Source: Plectosphaerella cucumerina
Taxonomy: Eukaryota > Ascomycota > Sordariomycetes > Glomerellales > Plectosphaerellaceae
Direction of reading: 5' to 3'
DNA length: 64,000 nt
Assembly: GCA_020746995.1 (NCBI GenBank)
Contig: JAGPXD010000002.1
Span: forward strand, 2,604,001-2,668,000
Shown: one piece after another, positions 45,938-55,494 of the stretch
Numbering within the stretch: position 1 is the stretch's first letter
Layout of the letters: every line of letters starts with the position of its first letter
The notes under the pieces: model-generated
Database searches by the model: none
Seen by the model: the letters and a program-made list of their open reading frames with translations, nothing else
Told to the model about the DNA's origin: nothing
Made by a program: the position numbers and the translations under genes

Positions 45938-46667
45938 ATGGCTACCAACGGCTCCCAGCCCCAGCTGACAGCGGGTAAGCCAGTGACCCCTCCCCAGAGG
46001 AAAAACACACCCCGGCAACCCCCACTAACACCCAACCCAAGCCTCTGCGCAGGACAACTTTGAGCAGGCCGTCGCCTTCTCCCTCCACGTCTGGCCCGCC
46101 CTCACCCTTTCCGTCCAGAACAACTGGGGCGGCGAGACATCCGACGACAAGCGCGACTGGTTCGCCGGCGCCGTCGTCGACCTCTTCGCCCCCTTCGAGC
46201 GCATCGTCGACGGCATCGCCGCCCCCCGCCTCGCCGCCGACTCCGACTACGAGGAGCCCGACGCAGAATACCTCGAGGAGTTCCTCCTGAACGTCATGAT
46301 GGACGAGTTCGACGTCAACGTCGATGACGCCTCCGGCTTCGACGTCGCCCGCCAGATCATCACCCTCCGCGCCGACTGCGCCCGCGGTCGCACCGCCGCC
46401 CTCGACGAGCTGCGGACGAAATACCAGAGCCGGAAGGGCAAGAAGGTCCAGGCCCAGGCTGCCGCGACGGAGAACGACGACGACGACGATTCCGACTCGG
46501 GCTCGGACGACAGCGACGGCGCTGCCCTCGACTGGGCAGACGACGCCAACGATAACAGCCAGGACGTCGTCATGGACGAGGCGCCACAGCTCGTTCCCGC
46601 GTCGAGATCGAAGCCGGAGCCCGAGGTCGACGATGACGGATTCACAACGGTCGTCAGGAGGAGGTAA
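45938..46667 (+). CDS. TSR2: Pre-rRNA processing protein TSR2
   Basis: Exons 45938-45974 and 46042-46667 join to 220 residues. The WGG domain that defines the family is clear: DNFEQAVAFSLHVWPALTL, then QNNWGGETSDDKRDWFAGAV. It is followed by DLFAPFERIVDG, EYLEEFLLNVMMDEFDVNVD and an acidic C-terminal tail (DDDDDSDSGSDDSD) ending DGFTTVVRRR, all typical of TSR2. In yeast, Tsr2 escorts ribosomal protein eS26 to pre-40S particles and is needed for 20S to 18S rRNA maturation. The conserved tail TTVVRRR supports a complete 3' end. The gene converges on a BSD-domain gene 209 bp downstream. Confidence 0.92.
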
Positions 46668-46875
46668 CGGGGAACGCCCCAAAACCACCTGGGAATAAGA
46701 GGAAGCGGCTCCTCCGCCACCCAGCGGAAAATATTTTTGCCTGCACCACATAATGACCCGAGCGGGAGTTTAAAACAAAAAGTGTGCTTTGCCGTTAGAT
46801 ACCATGGAATTTGACACGGGGCCTCGGAACGCCACACAACGCCGTTCGAAAAAGAAGGATGCCTCCGCCAAGATG

Positions 46876-48305
46876 TTACTCCCAGTCTTCGTCGTCGCTG
46901 TCGTCGCCCTTGCGAGACTCCTTCGGGCTGCTCGGCGCCTGACTCGGCACGCCCGACCGCTCTCCAACGACGTCGTAGCTGGCCTCGCTGTCTGCCTGCG
47001 ACTTTTCGTCGTTGGACTTGCGGGACTCGGCGGGCTTGAGCGACGATGCAGGGGCCGCAGCCGGTGCGGGTGCTGCTGCCGCCGCTGCTGGAGCCGCTGC
47101 AGGGGCGGGAGTCGGAGTTGGTGCCTTCGTGGATTCGGGGGCAGGAGGGGCAATGGTCGTGGAGGATGCAGCAGAGCCGGTCCGCGCGGGCTCAGCCGCG
47201 GGCTTCTTCTGCTCCGACTTGGGCTCGTCGTCGTCCGAGTCGTCGCCCCAGCCAACCTCATCGTCCTCAGCAGCAGCTGTACCGTCTGTTAGCGTCGCAA
47301 AACCATCGATAGGTCTCCCAAACATACCCTTGAGCAGGTCACGGCGCCGCGCCTCCGCAGCGTCCAGCCCATGCCTCAGGAAGTAGTAGCGCCTCCAGAA
47401 GTCCGCGTACGGCACCTGGTCCGGGACCAGCTTCTCCATCGTCTGCCGAAGCTCTGGATACTTGGCCAGGTCGTCGCTGATGTCGCCCGTCTTCTTCTCC
47501 ACGTCGAAATCCTTGCCCCAGGTAGTGTACTCGTCCGTGTTGGGGTCCTTGGCAAACCCTTCGGTGGTGGTGTGAATGACGTGCAGCTGCGCGTCCTGCC
47601 GGGATGCGTGGATGACCCTCTTGCCGGAGGCGTCCTTGCTCTCGAAGAGAACCGTGCTGCCCTGGCCGTTGGAGGGGGGCGCGACGCTGACGGCGTCCTT
47701 GAGGAAGTTGCGGATGTTGGAGCCGAAGCGGAGCAGGGCCTCGTCGGCGGCGTCCTCTGCCTTTTGCAGCTCCTTGATGCGCCGGGCGGCCTCGATGCGG
47801 AACTTGTCGAGGTACGTGGACGATCCGCTCATCGACTCGCCTGCCTCTCCGGACCGCGCCTTTGTGGGTGTCGCCTCGCCCTTGTCCTCGCCGTCCTTGG
47901 CCTTCTCTCCCGAACCCTCCCCTGTCTGTTGTGTGGTGGTGATCGAAAGGCCCCGGGCCCGAGTCGCTAGCTGTTCTTGGAGGGTGCTGAGGCCCTTGGC
48001 GGCATCTTGACCAAGCTCGGCTACCTCCTTGGAGGCTTCCTGGTACACTGTCTGTCCCTGCACGTGCCCTTATGTCAGGGGCGCTGCAAACTGAGTGGTG
48101 CCATGGTCCGACGTACCTGTTTGACTGCATTACCAAGGAACCCGCCAATCTTCATACCCCATGGGCTTGACGAGAACGCCTTGTATGCTTCCTGGAACTC
48201 CTCATTCAAGCTCTGTTGCGGCTGGCCATCTTTGGACCCTCCTGCCGTCTTATCGTTCTTCTTGTTGAACTCCTCCTGGTGGATGTGGTCGTATGCGAGA
48301 TCCAT
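46876..48305 (-). CDS. BSD-domain protein (Dos2-like)
   Basis: Exons 48305-48117 and 48057-46876 join to 456 residues. The N terminus (MDLAYDHIHQEEFNKK, then EEFQEAYKAFSSSPWG) matches the conserved head of fungal BSD proteins. A coiled helical stretch and a Lys/Glu linker follow. The BSD domain lies near residues 230-285: GFAKDPNTDEYTTWGKDF, LAKYPELRQTMEKLVPDQVP and YADFWRRYYFLRHGL, the last containing the Phe-Trp pair of the domain. An Ala/Pro-rich low-complexity region and an acidic tail (DDSDDEDWE) close the protein. The yeast relative Dos2 is poorly characterised. No catalytic function is implied. Confidence 0.85.
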
Positions 48306-48709
48306 GACGGAGCTGCGCTTCGGGCTCGGGATGTCGGTGGCTTTCCCGGGGTATCAAGGGGTATCTCAAGGCTAATAATATTACTTCGAACGCGAACGCA
48401 GGGACTTTGTGTCGGACTCGGAGCAGGATTGTAGGTAGTGCTTGTGGTCAGGCCGGTGCCTCATGTGACGGAACTCAGCGGGGATGGAGCTTCCCCAGTT
48501 CAGGGCGATCCAACCGGAACCCCACTTCGCTGTCTCACGTGATATTGAAGCCGAGGAGCGACATGTGGGGCTGGCCGTCCGGGGGTGATTCGGAATCTGG
48601 GGCCGCTTTCGGCGTCGTTCACACATCACCCGTGCTGCACCCGTTCATCACGTCGGATCAGGTCCGGGTTCGGTCGCATAGATCAGGAACACGTCTTTTT
48701 CTAGGGTCT
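48306..48709. other. Intergenic region
   Basis: 404 bp between the BSD gene and the asparaginase 3' end, both on the minus strand. No gene or repeat is seen. Confidence 0.4.
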
Positions 48710-49810
48710 CTATTCTGCATCTGCCTCTCCGCCCACCTGTTCCCTGGTCAAGCTAAAGTCAAAGGTCAACTTGCCCACGACCACCCCGGAGGTGTTGAAC
48801 CTCCTGTCATCGTGGAATCCAGATAGCTTCTCCCTCATCTCGGGACTGCCTATCTCCAGCTGCGACAGAATCTCCGCGATGGCAGTGTAGAGGATTTCGA
48901 GATTCCCGTCCTCTATCTTGACCGCGATGCCCAGACAGCCTTGCGCCCCGAGGCTCCGGGTTTGGGGAGACTCCCTCACGCCAACTCCATAGAAGCCATC
49001 TGCGCCCGCCTTGCCAAACGCCAGTCCTTGGAACGCCTGCATGAAGGTGGTGCAGAAACGGCCCTCGCCCCCGACCATATCGGCATGCTGGGTCATGGCT
49101 GTAAAGATCTTGGCCTGGAGGAGCTCCCGGTCCGTGATCTTGGCGTCGCCTCTCTCCGCTAGGTCTGCGGCTTGCGCGAACGAAGCAAACAGGCGTGCCA
49201 TGCCGGTCAATGACAGCGCCGGGGCAGGCAGATTGCACCCGTCGATAGCCCACTTCACCTCTGATTCGGGCAGCTCGGATAGGTCCTCCACCACCCTCCG
49301 TACCCTCTGCTGCAGCGGATGGTCGATGTGGTGGTATGTCGACAGGTCAGCATCGAGGGCCCGGGCTCCGCCGAGCATGCCGGCATGTTTTCCGGAGCAG
49401 TTGTTGCACACCGGGCTCGGCTCAATACCTTTCCTGATCCAGTCCTTGTTGACAGTCGGCGAGATGGATGGGTGGCCTCCGCAGCGCAAGTCTGACTCCT
49501 TGGCCTGGACCTTCTCCAGCATGGCCCGCGCGCGACTGAGATGCTTCTCTTCTGAGTTGTGAGAAGCGGACATCAGCGCAAGATCGGCCATATCGAAGCC
49601 AAAGCGATCAAATGCGCCCGTCTCCAGGACGGCGAGTGACTGCGCAGGCTTGATGGCGGAGCGGCATAGCGTGAGTCGGTCTGGGTTTCCAAGAGTGAAG
49701 AGGACTTTGCCTGGTGAGTCCACGACTGATGCGTGGACGAGATGTGTGTTCTCAATGATGCCGTCTCGTTCGGCAAGGACTGCGTCCTGGTGAACACTGA
49801 CGCTGCCCAT
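48710..49810 (-). CDS. L-asparaginase II (AnsA/Rhizobium-type), single exon
   Basis: An uninterrupted 366-residue frame matches the asparaginase II family found in Rhizobium and many fungi. Diagnostic stretches are LCRSAIKPAQSLAVLETGAF, LMSASHNSEEKHL, CGGHPSISP and CNNCSGKHAGMLGGARAL, in which the Ser and Lys residues form the active-site set. VKWAIDGCNLPAPALSLTGM and the C-terminal GEGRFCTTFMQAF also fit. The enzyme converts asparagine to aspartate and ammonia. No signal peptide is seen at the chosen start. In-frame ATGs at 49864 and 49885 would add about 18 or 25 residues of basic, Ser-rich sequence that might target mitochondria. I chose 49810 because conserved sequence begins soon after. 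Absence of introns among intron-rich neighbours hints at old transfer from bacteria, unproven. Confidence 0.88.
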   Translation of the reverse strand: MGSVSVHQDAVLAERDGIIENTHLVHASVVDSPGKVLFTLGNPDRLTLCRSAIKPAQSLAVLETGAFDRFGFDMADLALMSASHNSEEKHLSRARAMLEKVQAKESDLRCGGHPSISPTVNKDWIRKGIEPSPVCNNCSGKHAGMLGGARALDADLSTYHHIDHPLQQRVRRVVEDLSELPESEVKWAIDGCNLPAPALSLTGMARLFASFAQAADLAERGDAKITDRELLQAKIFTAMTQHADMVGGEGRFCTTFMQAFQGLAFGKAGADGFYGVGVRESPQTRSLGAQGCLGIAVKIEDGNLEILYTAIAEILSQLEIGSPEMREKLSGFHDDRRFNTSGVVVGKLTFDFSLTREQVGGEADAE

Positions 49811-51069
49811 GATGGCGGTACTGCTTGGCCAAAAGCGTGAAGGATGTGATGTCAACCGAAACATAGACACAAGACCAGGCCTCATATAACAGTTCAGGCA
49901 GGACGACCTCTGGAGGATTCGCCATAATCACACAGCCAGAACTAACGTTCAATTCTCACCAGGAGTCGGATACAATGTCCCGCCCGTAGGAGCAGGTGCC
50001 AAGCGCCGTTCCCCAACCTTGTCCCGTCTGATTGGAACCGCCTGCAGTGTGTGTGGAACAATCCTTCGATGAGTCAACAACGGACTTTGACCGTCGTGAG
50101 GCCGCGTACTTTGACTTCCCCTTATAGATGTGTGACGACCTATAATACCTAGGTGATGGTTCGACATGCAGGGCTGTCCAATGCTCTAGCCTAATACTTC
50201 CATGTCATCGCGAGGGGTCCGCTATGATTCAGAATGGGAGTGCTGAATATGGTGCTTCATGGGCAATTCGTGCATGAAGACCACCTACATGACTGACAGC
50301 CAAGGTAGTGCCTTTCGGTCAATGTCCGACCTCAGGTATCAACCCTTTCGGTCAGAACGTGACGCAAAGCAACTTCCGTGCCTAGGCTCAATCAAGAGTC
50401 TAAAATTTACTAGGTCGACAAAACCAGCATCTTAAGGAACCCCAATGGTGCTTGCTCAAGTCGAAGTGTCTGCTGGAAGTTGAGACGAGGGTCTGCTGTT
50501 TGGGAGGTTCAACAGCATGATACTGACAATGTCTTTGGCACAAAGAATGATGTGTACCTTGATTTGCAATTGGAAGAGAGATAGGAAGACATTGACTGCT
50601 GATCTTGAAAACCTGTTGTGATGAAGTCGAGAAGCAACGGCGAGGGGCATGGAGGCAGCCCGCTCTACAAAGACAGGTCGGAGGTGTTTGAAGAACCCCA
50701 GCACAACCCGACTTGAGCTGACTTGCTCATAGTGGCAGCTCTGTGGCACTCGGGGTATGAACGATTCACGTGTGATTCTACTAATGCTTTGGGGCTGAGT
50801 TGGCACATGCAGGCCATTTGGAAGGCCTGCCAAACTGCGAAGGCCAGCAGTCCGCTTGATGGGTCTACGCCCCTTGATGAACAGTGGAAACACTAGGAGG
50901 CCGAATTTGGGATCTCTGAAGCAGAAACAGCCGTTCTAGCAGGGGAGACTTAACACCTGATGAGACTTAACACCTGACCTGAAGCTCTGAGATTTCTCCG
51001 AAGCTCGAGAATTCCCGGTTTTACCAGGCCACACGTCGGCTCCTGGTTGACATGAGCACGGCGAAGGGC
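49811..51069. other. 1.26-kb AT-richer gene-poor region
   Basis: GC content drops visibly. A 145-codon open frame on the minus strand (50456-50893) begins with GTG, not ATG, has no recognisable domain and is not called. A 16-bp direct repeat (gagacttaacacctga) occurs at 50945-50960 and 50962-50977. Confidence 0.4.
50945..50977. repeat. 16-bp direct repeat, two copies
   Basis: The unit gagacttaacacctga is repeated exactly with a 1-bp spacer. Its role is unknown. It sits just outside the pseudogene. Confidence 0.8.
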
Positions 51070-52561
51070 TTAGAAGTCCGTGACGATGCTGCCCGAAAGG
51101 TTGCGAGCGTCATGGCGAACAACGTCGCCCGCGGCTTGCGCAAAGGCCTTGCGACGCTGGATAACGTCGCTAAAGCGCTGCTTTTGACACTGCGACAGAT
51201 TGGCCATCATATCGGGATGGTCAAGTAGATCCAGGTTGCCAGCTTGGAACGGCTGGGCGACATCTGGGCCGGCAGCCAGGGCGCTGAGGACGACCGTGAA
51301 CCATCGGGGGTTCTCCATGTATTTGCCTCCAACGCCGTTAATGGCATCGTAGCACTCAACGATAGCCACTTCATAGCGGTCCATAGCTTGCTAGCCCTCC
51401 ATACGGCGTTGTTCAGCCGCCTGCTGCTCCTGAGCGAGGCGCAAGTTGGCGTCGTGCCTGTCTTGTGCGATACTTGCCTAAACCAGCTGAAGTTGTTGTT
51501 GGCGCTGTGCCATTGCCTCCCGTTGAAGAACTGCTCGGGGATAGGGACCTGTCGGACGTATTCAGCCTCCTTCCAGATTGATTGCATGGCGTCAGGAAAC
51601 TGTTGAATCATGACCCGCTGGATTCTCCTCAACAGCTCGTTGTACGCCTGAAGCTGAGTGGGCTTGCTCGCCAGGTGACCATGGGGCTTCCCCATCCAAG
51701 TGACGACGGACAGGAGGACAACCTCCTCTATTCTTCGCGAGTGTCTCTCGTCGCCCAGGACTATTTGAAGGACGGGATGGAGTTGTCATTTGACATCTTG
51801 GGAAGCACGAGCGCCGTCGCGTGAGCAATGTCCTCGTGAATCCAGGAGCCTTGCTGAGTGGCGATGAACTGTAGCAGACGGAGCCGCGATTCCACAATGT
51901 CGCGGTCCATGAAGTGGAGATCCTTGATTCCTCCGCCGCTGATGTCCTCGGGAGCTGGGTGGTAGAAGGCTGAGACCCTGACGCGGAACTCAAAACCCTC
52001 TTCGATGGGGTTTATAACAAACATGGGGTCCTTGAAACATAACCTCTTGAATGATGGTGCGGGCGCCGGCGAGTCGGTTTCTGACCATAGCCTGCTCTTG
52101 TAAAACGTTTTGGAGCCCGTTGTCCAGTTCCCCATTGCTTCGATGGCTTCGGCTCCCTTCTCGATGATAGCACCGATGTCGTCGATCGTCTCAGCGTCTA
52201 GCTCGCCCCTGAAACAGGGGTATAGGTAGTAGTCTTGGACTGTCTCGGGTCCAGCCTGGATAATCCAGCACTTATAGGTGAAGCTGTCGACGGGTGGATT
52301 GTTCACGGCCCTCTGGAGCTTGACGCCCATGGTTCCGGTGACGGTAGTAGTCTGACGTCTGGCGTAAATCGCCTTGCTCTTGTGGTCCATGAGCAGAACA
52401 GCCTTGGCGATCTTCCTGATGTCGGCCCAATTGACTTCAAGGGCCTCGTGTCCGAGTGCGTAAAGATGGATCCGTTCGCTGATTATCTTGAGAGCTTGTC
52501 TGCAGTTTTCGACGTCGCCCGGTTTCAGCTCCATGGTGTCGAGCGTGATCATCTCATTCAT
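51070..52561 (-). pseudogene. Frameshifted and stop-containing gene of unknown function
   Basis: Three frames carry continuous protein-like sequence in order. Frame A (52561 to about 51776) encodes an N-terminal 260 residues from MNEMITLDTMELKPGD. Frame B (about 51776-51537) continues HPVLQIVLGDERHSRRIEEV and WMGKPHGHLASKPTQLQ. Frame C (about 51537-51070) reads AVLQREAMAQRQQQLQLV, then a Gln/Ala-rich coiled coil, then a globular end finishing GSIVTDF. One base is missing at each junction, and no splice motifs are there. Frame C also has TAG stops at 51478-51480 and 51391-51393. Both could be CAG (Gln) with C changed to T. I do not recognise the family; it has no signal peptide or known domain. 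Sequencing error could explain the shifts but not easily two stops. Confidence 0.75.
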
Positions 52562-53114
52562 GTCTAAAAAGCTCGACGAAAGAGTTTGGTTTGACGAAAG
52601 AGTTTGGTTTGACGAAAGAGTTTGGTTTGACGAAAGAGTTTGGTTTGACGAAAGAGTTTGGTTTGACGAAAGAGTTTGGAAAGGTTTGGTGTGTTGAAAC
52701 CATTTGATCTCTTCGTAGGAGCTAACTTACTGGGCGGCTGATGTAGAAGAAGGTGCTTAGTGGTGTCCTCTAAAGGGAAGGGTATGACACTCAAGCTTCC
52801 GCTTGACAATGAGTCGGATCGACGGCTGGTGTTCCAAATCCTCGCGCACAGTTTGCGATTGCTTTTCGTGACGAGCTGCAGCAGCTGTTCGGTGAATGTC
52901 TTTTCAGAAGGGAGCTAAAGTTGAACATGCGACACACGTTTGGTGGTGTAGGATACGCGCTTGGTGGTGGTGTATAGCGTTGAATTAGACGAGGGAAAGG
53001 GGAGAGTGAGGGGTGGAAGGGTTAAAGAGGAAGGAAAAGGGAAAGGCACCTCAGAAGGTGGGAAAAGGAAACTAGGAAAGGGCGAATTCAGACACTTTTC
53101 AGATTGTATTTTGA
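52562..53114. other. Region upstream of the pseudogene
   Basis: 553 bp holding the 18-bp tandem repeat and an AG-rich stretch near 52985-53075 (GGAAAGG-type runs). No intact gene is visible. Confidence 0.5.
52575..52679 (+). repeat. 18-bp tandem repeat, 5.8 copies
   Basis: The unit gacgaaagagtttggttt is repeated exactly from 52575, with the sixth copy ending after 15 bases at 52679. The array lies 14 bp beyond the start codon of the pseudogene, in its 5' flank. Because 18 is a multiple of three, both strands read through it: plus DERVWF and minus FRQTKL hexapeptides. Perfect identity suggests recent expansion. Confidence 0.95.
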
Positions 53115-53513
53115 TTTGCGCGAAACGGCAGGAATACCGGCGGCGCGCGTGTAAAGGATCTGCTCGAGGGCGCTACCATCCTCTCGGACGACAAGGAGCT
53201 CACGGCTGTCCTCGATGAAGCAATCTCCGACATCAAGGACATCGTCGACTCCCCTGCTGCTTCCACGAATGCCGCGGGCTACCTTAAGCGGGTGCACGAG
53301 GTGAACCTGACACTCGCCTCCGCCTCCGCAAACAACCACGACATCGGCGTCGCTACAAAGGTCCTTGTCGACAGCGCTCTCAAGGACATATACGCTACTA
53401 TCAACGTGGTTCTCGATGCAACCTACCCCGCCACCGCCGACACTGACACTGACAACGCGGGGGCCGCATTTGAAGCGGCACACTGTGAGGGCATTCAGCC
53501 CTTGGGACATTAA
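53115..53513 (+). pseudogene. 5'-truncated ORF of unknown function
   Basis: An open frame of about 132 residues has natural protein composition but no ATG. It runs NTGGARVKDLLEGATILSDD, then ELTAVLDEAISDIKDIVDSP, YLKRVHEVNLTLASASANN and ends AAHCEGIQPLGH. An acceptor-like cag at 53128-53130 could mean that it is a downstream exon. However, the 400 bases upstream show no ATG exon with a signal peptide. Helical, Ala/Asp/Leu-rich composition loosely recalls small secreted helical proteins such as HsbA, but no diagnostic motif is present. I read it as a gene fragment. A missed first exon is the alternative. Confidence 0.4.
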
Positions 53514-55494
53514 TAGATTGCGTAAAACTAGGTACGGGATTATTTGGAGTATTGGAGCTTTCTAGCGACTCTCGAGGGCGCGAGCCATAGTGCCGATGCG
53601 GTGTGTCTCTAGAATTGCAGCAAGGGATAATCAAATCTACATCAACAATGACCAAGACCTCCAGTACACATCTCCTTCGACTCGGAATGATCAAACAGCC
53701 AACACCAAGCTCCAACGTCCCCCTCTACCTCAGCTCATACGGATCCACGACCCTGCCCATCAAGGATACCCGTCAAGAAACCGCCTTGCTCCCATCAATG
53801 GACTCACTCCCCTTCCTTCGCGTGAAAGGACCGACTCCTCGTCCGAAAACTCCCTGAGCTCTTCTCCCGGTTGGGCCAACTCCTCATCGAGCGACTGCCC
53901 TTCCCGCTCTTCCTGCCAGTCTTCCTGCACCGCTGTCGGCAGAACTCCTCGCCATTGTTCCGTTCAATGTTCCTGATGCTCCCCTAGGCCGGTTTACATA
54001 TAAGAGGCGCATCATGCTTCTCTTGCACCATAGCTCATACATAAAGTCAAGCCAGAAACGACCACCAAAGCACCCTGGAGGCTCCTCGCTCCCTCCCTGC
54101 GGTGACATCACCCCTCGTAGCTCATGATCTCCTACAACGCCCCTTCTGGAGACCCGAATATCCGTTCAAGGGTTGTGTCCCGAAGCCATGAGGAGCCTAC
54201 CAAGCCTACCTAGACTTTAGGCTGAATAGCAATATTCGATCCCCATGATACCTCGACAACGTGATGCCGAACCATCCTAAAGCACGGGCCGGTGTCTGTA
54301 CTTTGGGTCTTGGGGCCCATCTTCGTGGGATTCTGCCCCATCAGATCGGCTTTTCAGACAGATGATAGGGCAGACTAGCAAGGACCCACGAGTCGGGCAG
54401 AACGACACCTGAACGCTGGTACGGAAATATCGACGTTATGCGGGTTTCCGGCTGAGGTGGGGGTATTTGCGCTGCTCCCAGCTCCTCCCGCTCTCTCACC
54501 CGAACTCGCAAGCTCATCGATTTGGGCAGTATCTTGAACCCCCAAAAACCGATGCTTATGAAGTGTAAACTTGGTGAAGATAGATTCGTCTCTCCCTAGA
54601 TGAATCTTGCGTTCTGATCAGTGGCCTCAGATGGCGCCTTACTCTCACTCCTATCCGTGACATTCCGGAGGATGTGCCGGCGCTCGGGGTTCGGTGGCTG
54701 TCTCGGCAGTGACGGCATCCCGCCTTGGCGGTATTCCGCCCCTGTGCCCCCACCATGAGGCTCACATGCAAGCAACAACCGGACACTTGGCATCGACTTT
54801 CGACAATGTCAAAGACGGCAACAACGCAGCAGCAGATATCAGAGCCAGATCTCTCAAGCCAGAGCGACCTCTCAAGATCATGATACCATGATCTGAAAGC
54901 CCGAAGAGTACCGAGACTGGTGGGCCAGGCGGACTTCCAACACTGCAATTCGCCCCCTGAAGGCCCCATCTGTGCCGTTGTCCCGCTCGCGGACGACTCG
55001 AGTTGGCCGAACTGGGTCCAGGACTCCAGGTGCCCTCCCCTCTTCCTCGGATTTCCTCGTCTCCCCATACCCCGGAACCCCGGACATGGAGGCTCGGGAA
55101 TCGAGCACAGTGCGCACTCCTCGTCGATGCGAGGAACTCCCGTGCGATGGCATGGTCTATGGGCCAAGTCCGTCCCACAAGATGCCCGCGGGGACCAACC
55201 ACGGCACACGCTTCGTCCAAGGCCCCGTTGCTTTGTCGAATCGTGCCATCGCGGGCAGTTCCAAATCCTGGAGAAGCTGGGGCGCTAGGTCCGCCATGCC
55301 GATTCCATGGGCAGACGAAGTCGAGAAGTCTCCTCGGCGCAAAGCCGACGCGAAGGATCATGCCATGTTGAGGACCTCGTCGTAGTACCACACTGCTGGC
55401 CGGGGCATCATAAAAAGGCCCAGACTGCCCTCAAGAGGACGAGATGCTGGACGCTCAGAAACGTCAACAACCGCATATTCCGACTCCAAGCACC
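53514..55494. other. 2-kb gene-poor region with possible coding relics
   Basis: A short frame from ATG 53648 to TGA 53857 (MTKTSSTHLLRLGMIKQPTP...) has plausible composition. Protein-like sequence then continues in other frames (LPELFSRLGQLLIERLPFP, then LLAIVPFNVPDAPLGRFTYK up to about 54120). This could be a degraded gene but is too weak to call. From 54560 on, overlapping ORFs on both strands have no recognisable domains. The last part is the sugar transporter promoter. Confidence 0.35.

Noticed and set aside
50456..50893. 145-codon minus-strand ORF
   Set aside because: Starts with GTG, no domain, located in AT-richer gene-poor DNA.
54556..55391. Overlapping ORFs of 120-217 codons on both strands
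   Set aside because: Mutually overlapping frames without motifs. The region is better read as the sugar transporter promoter.
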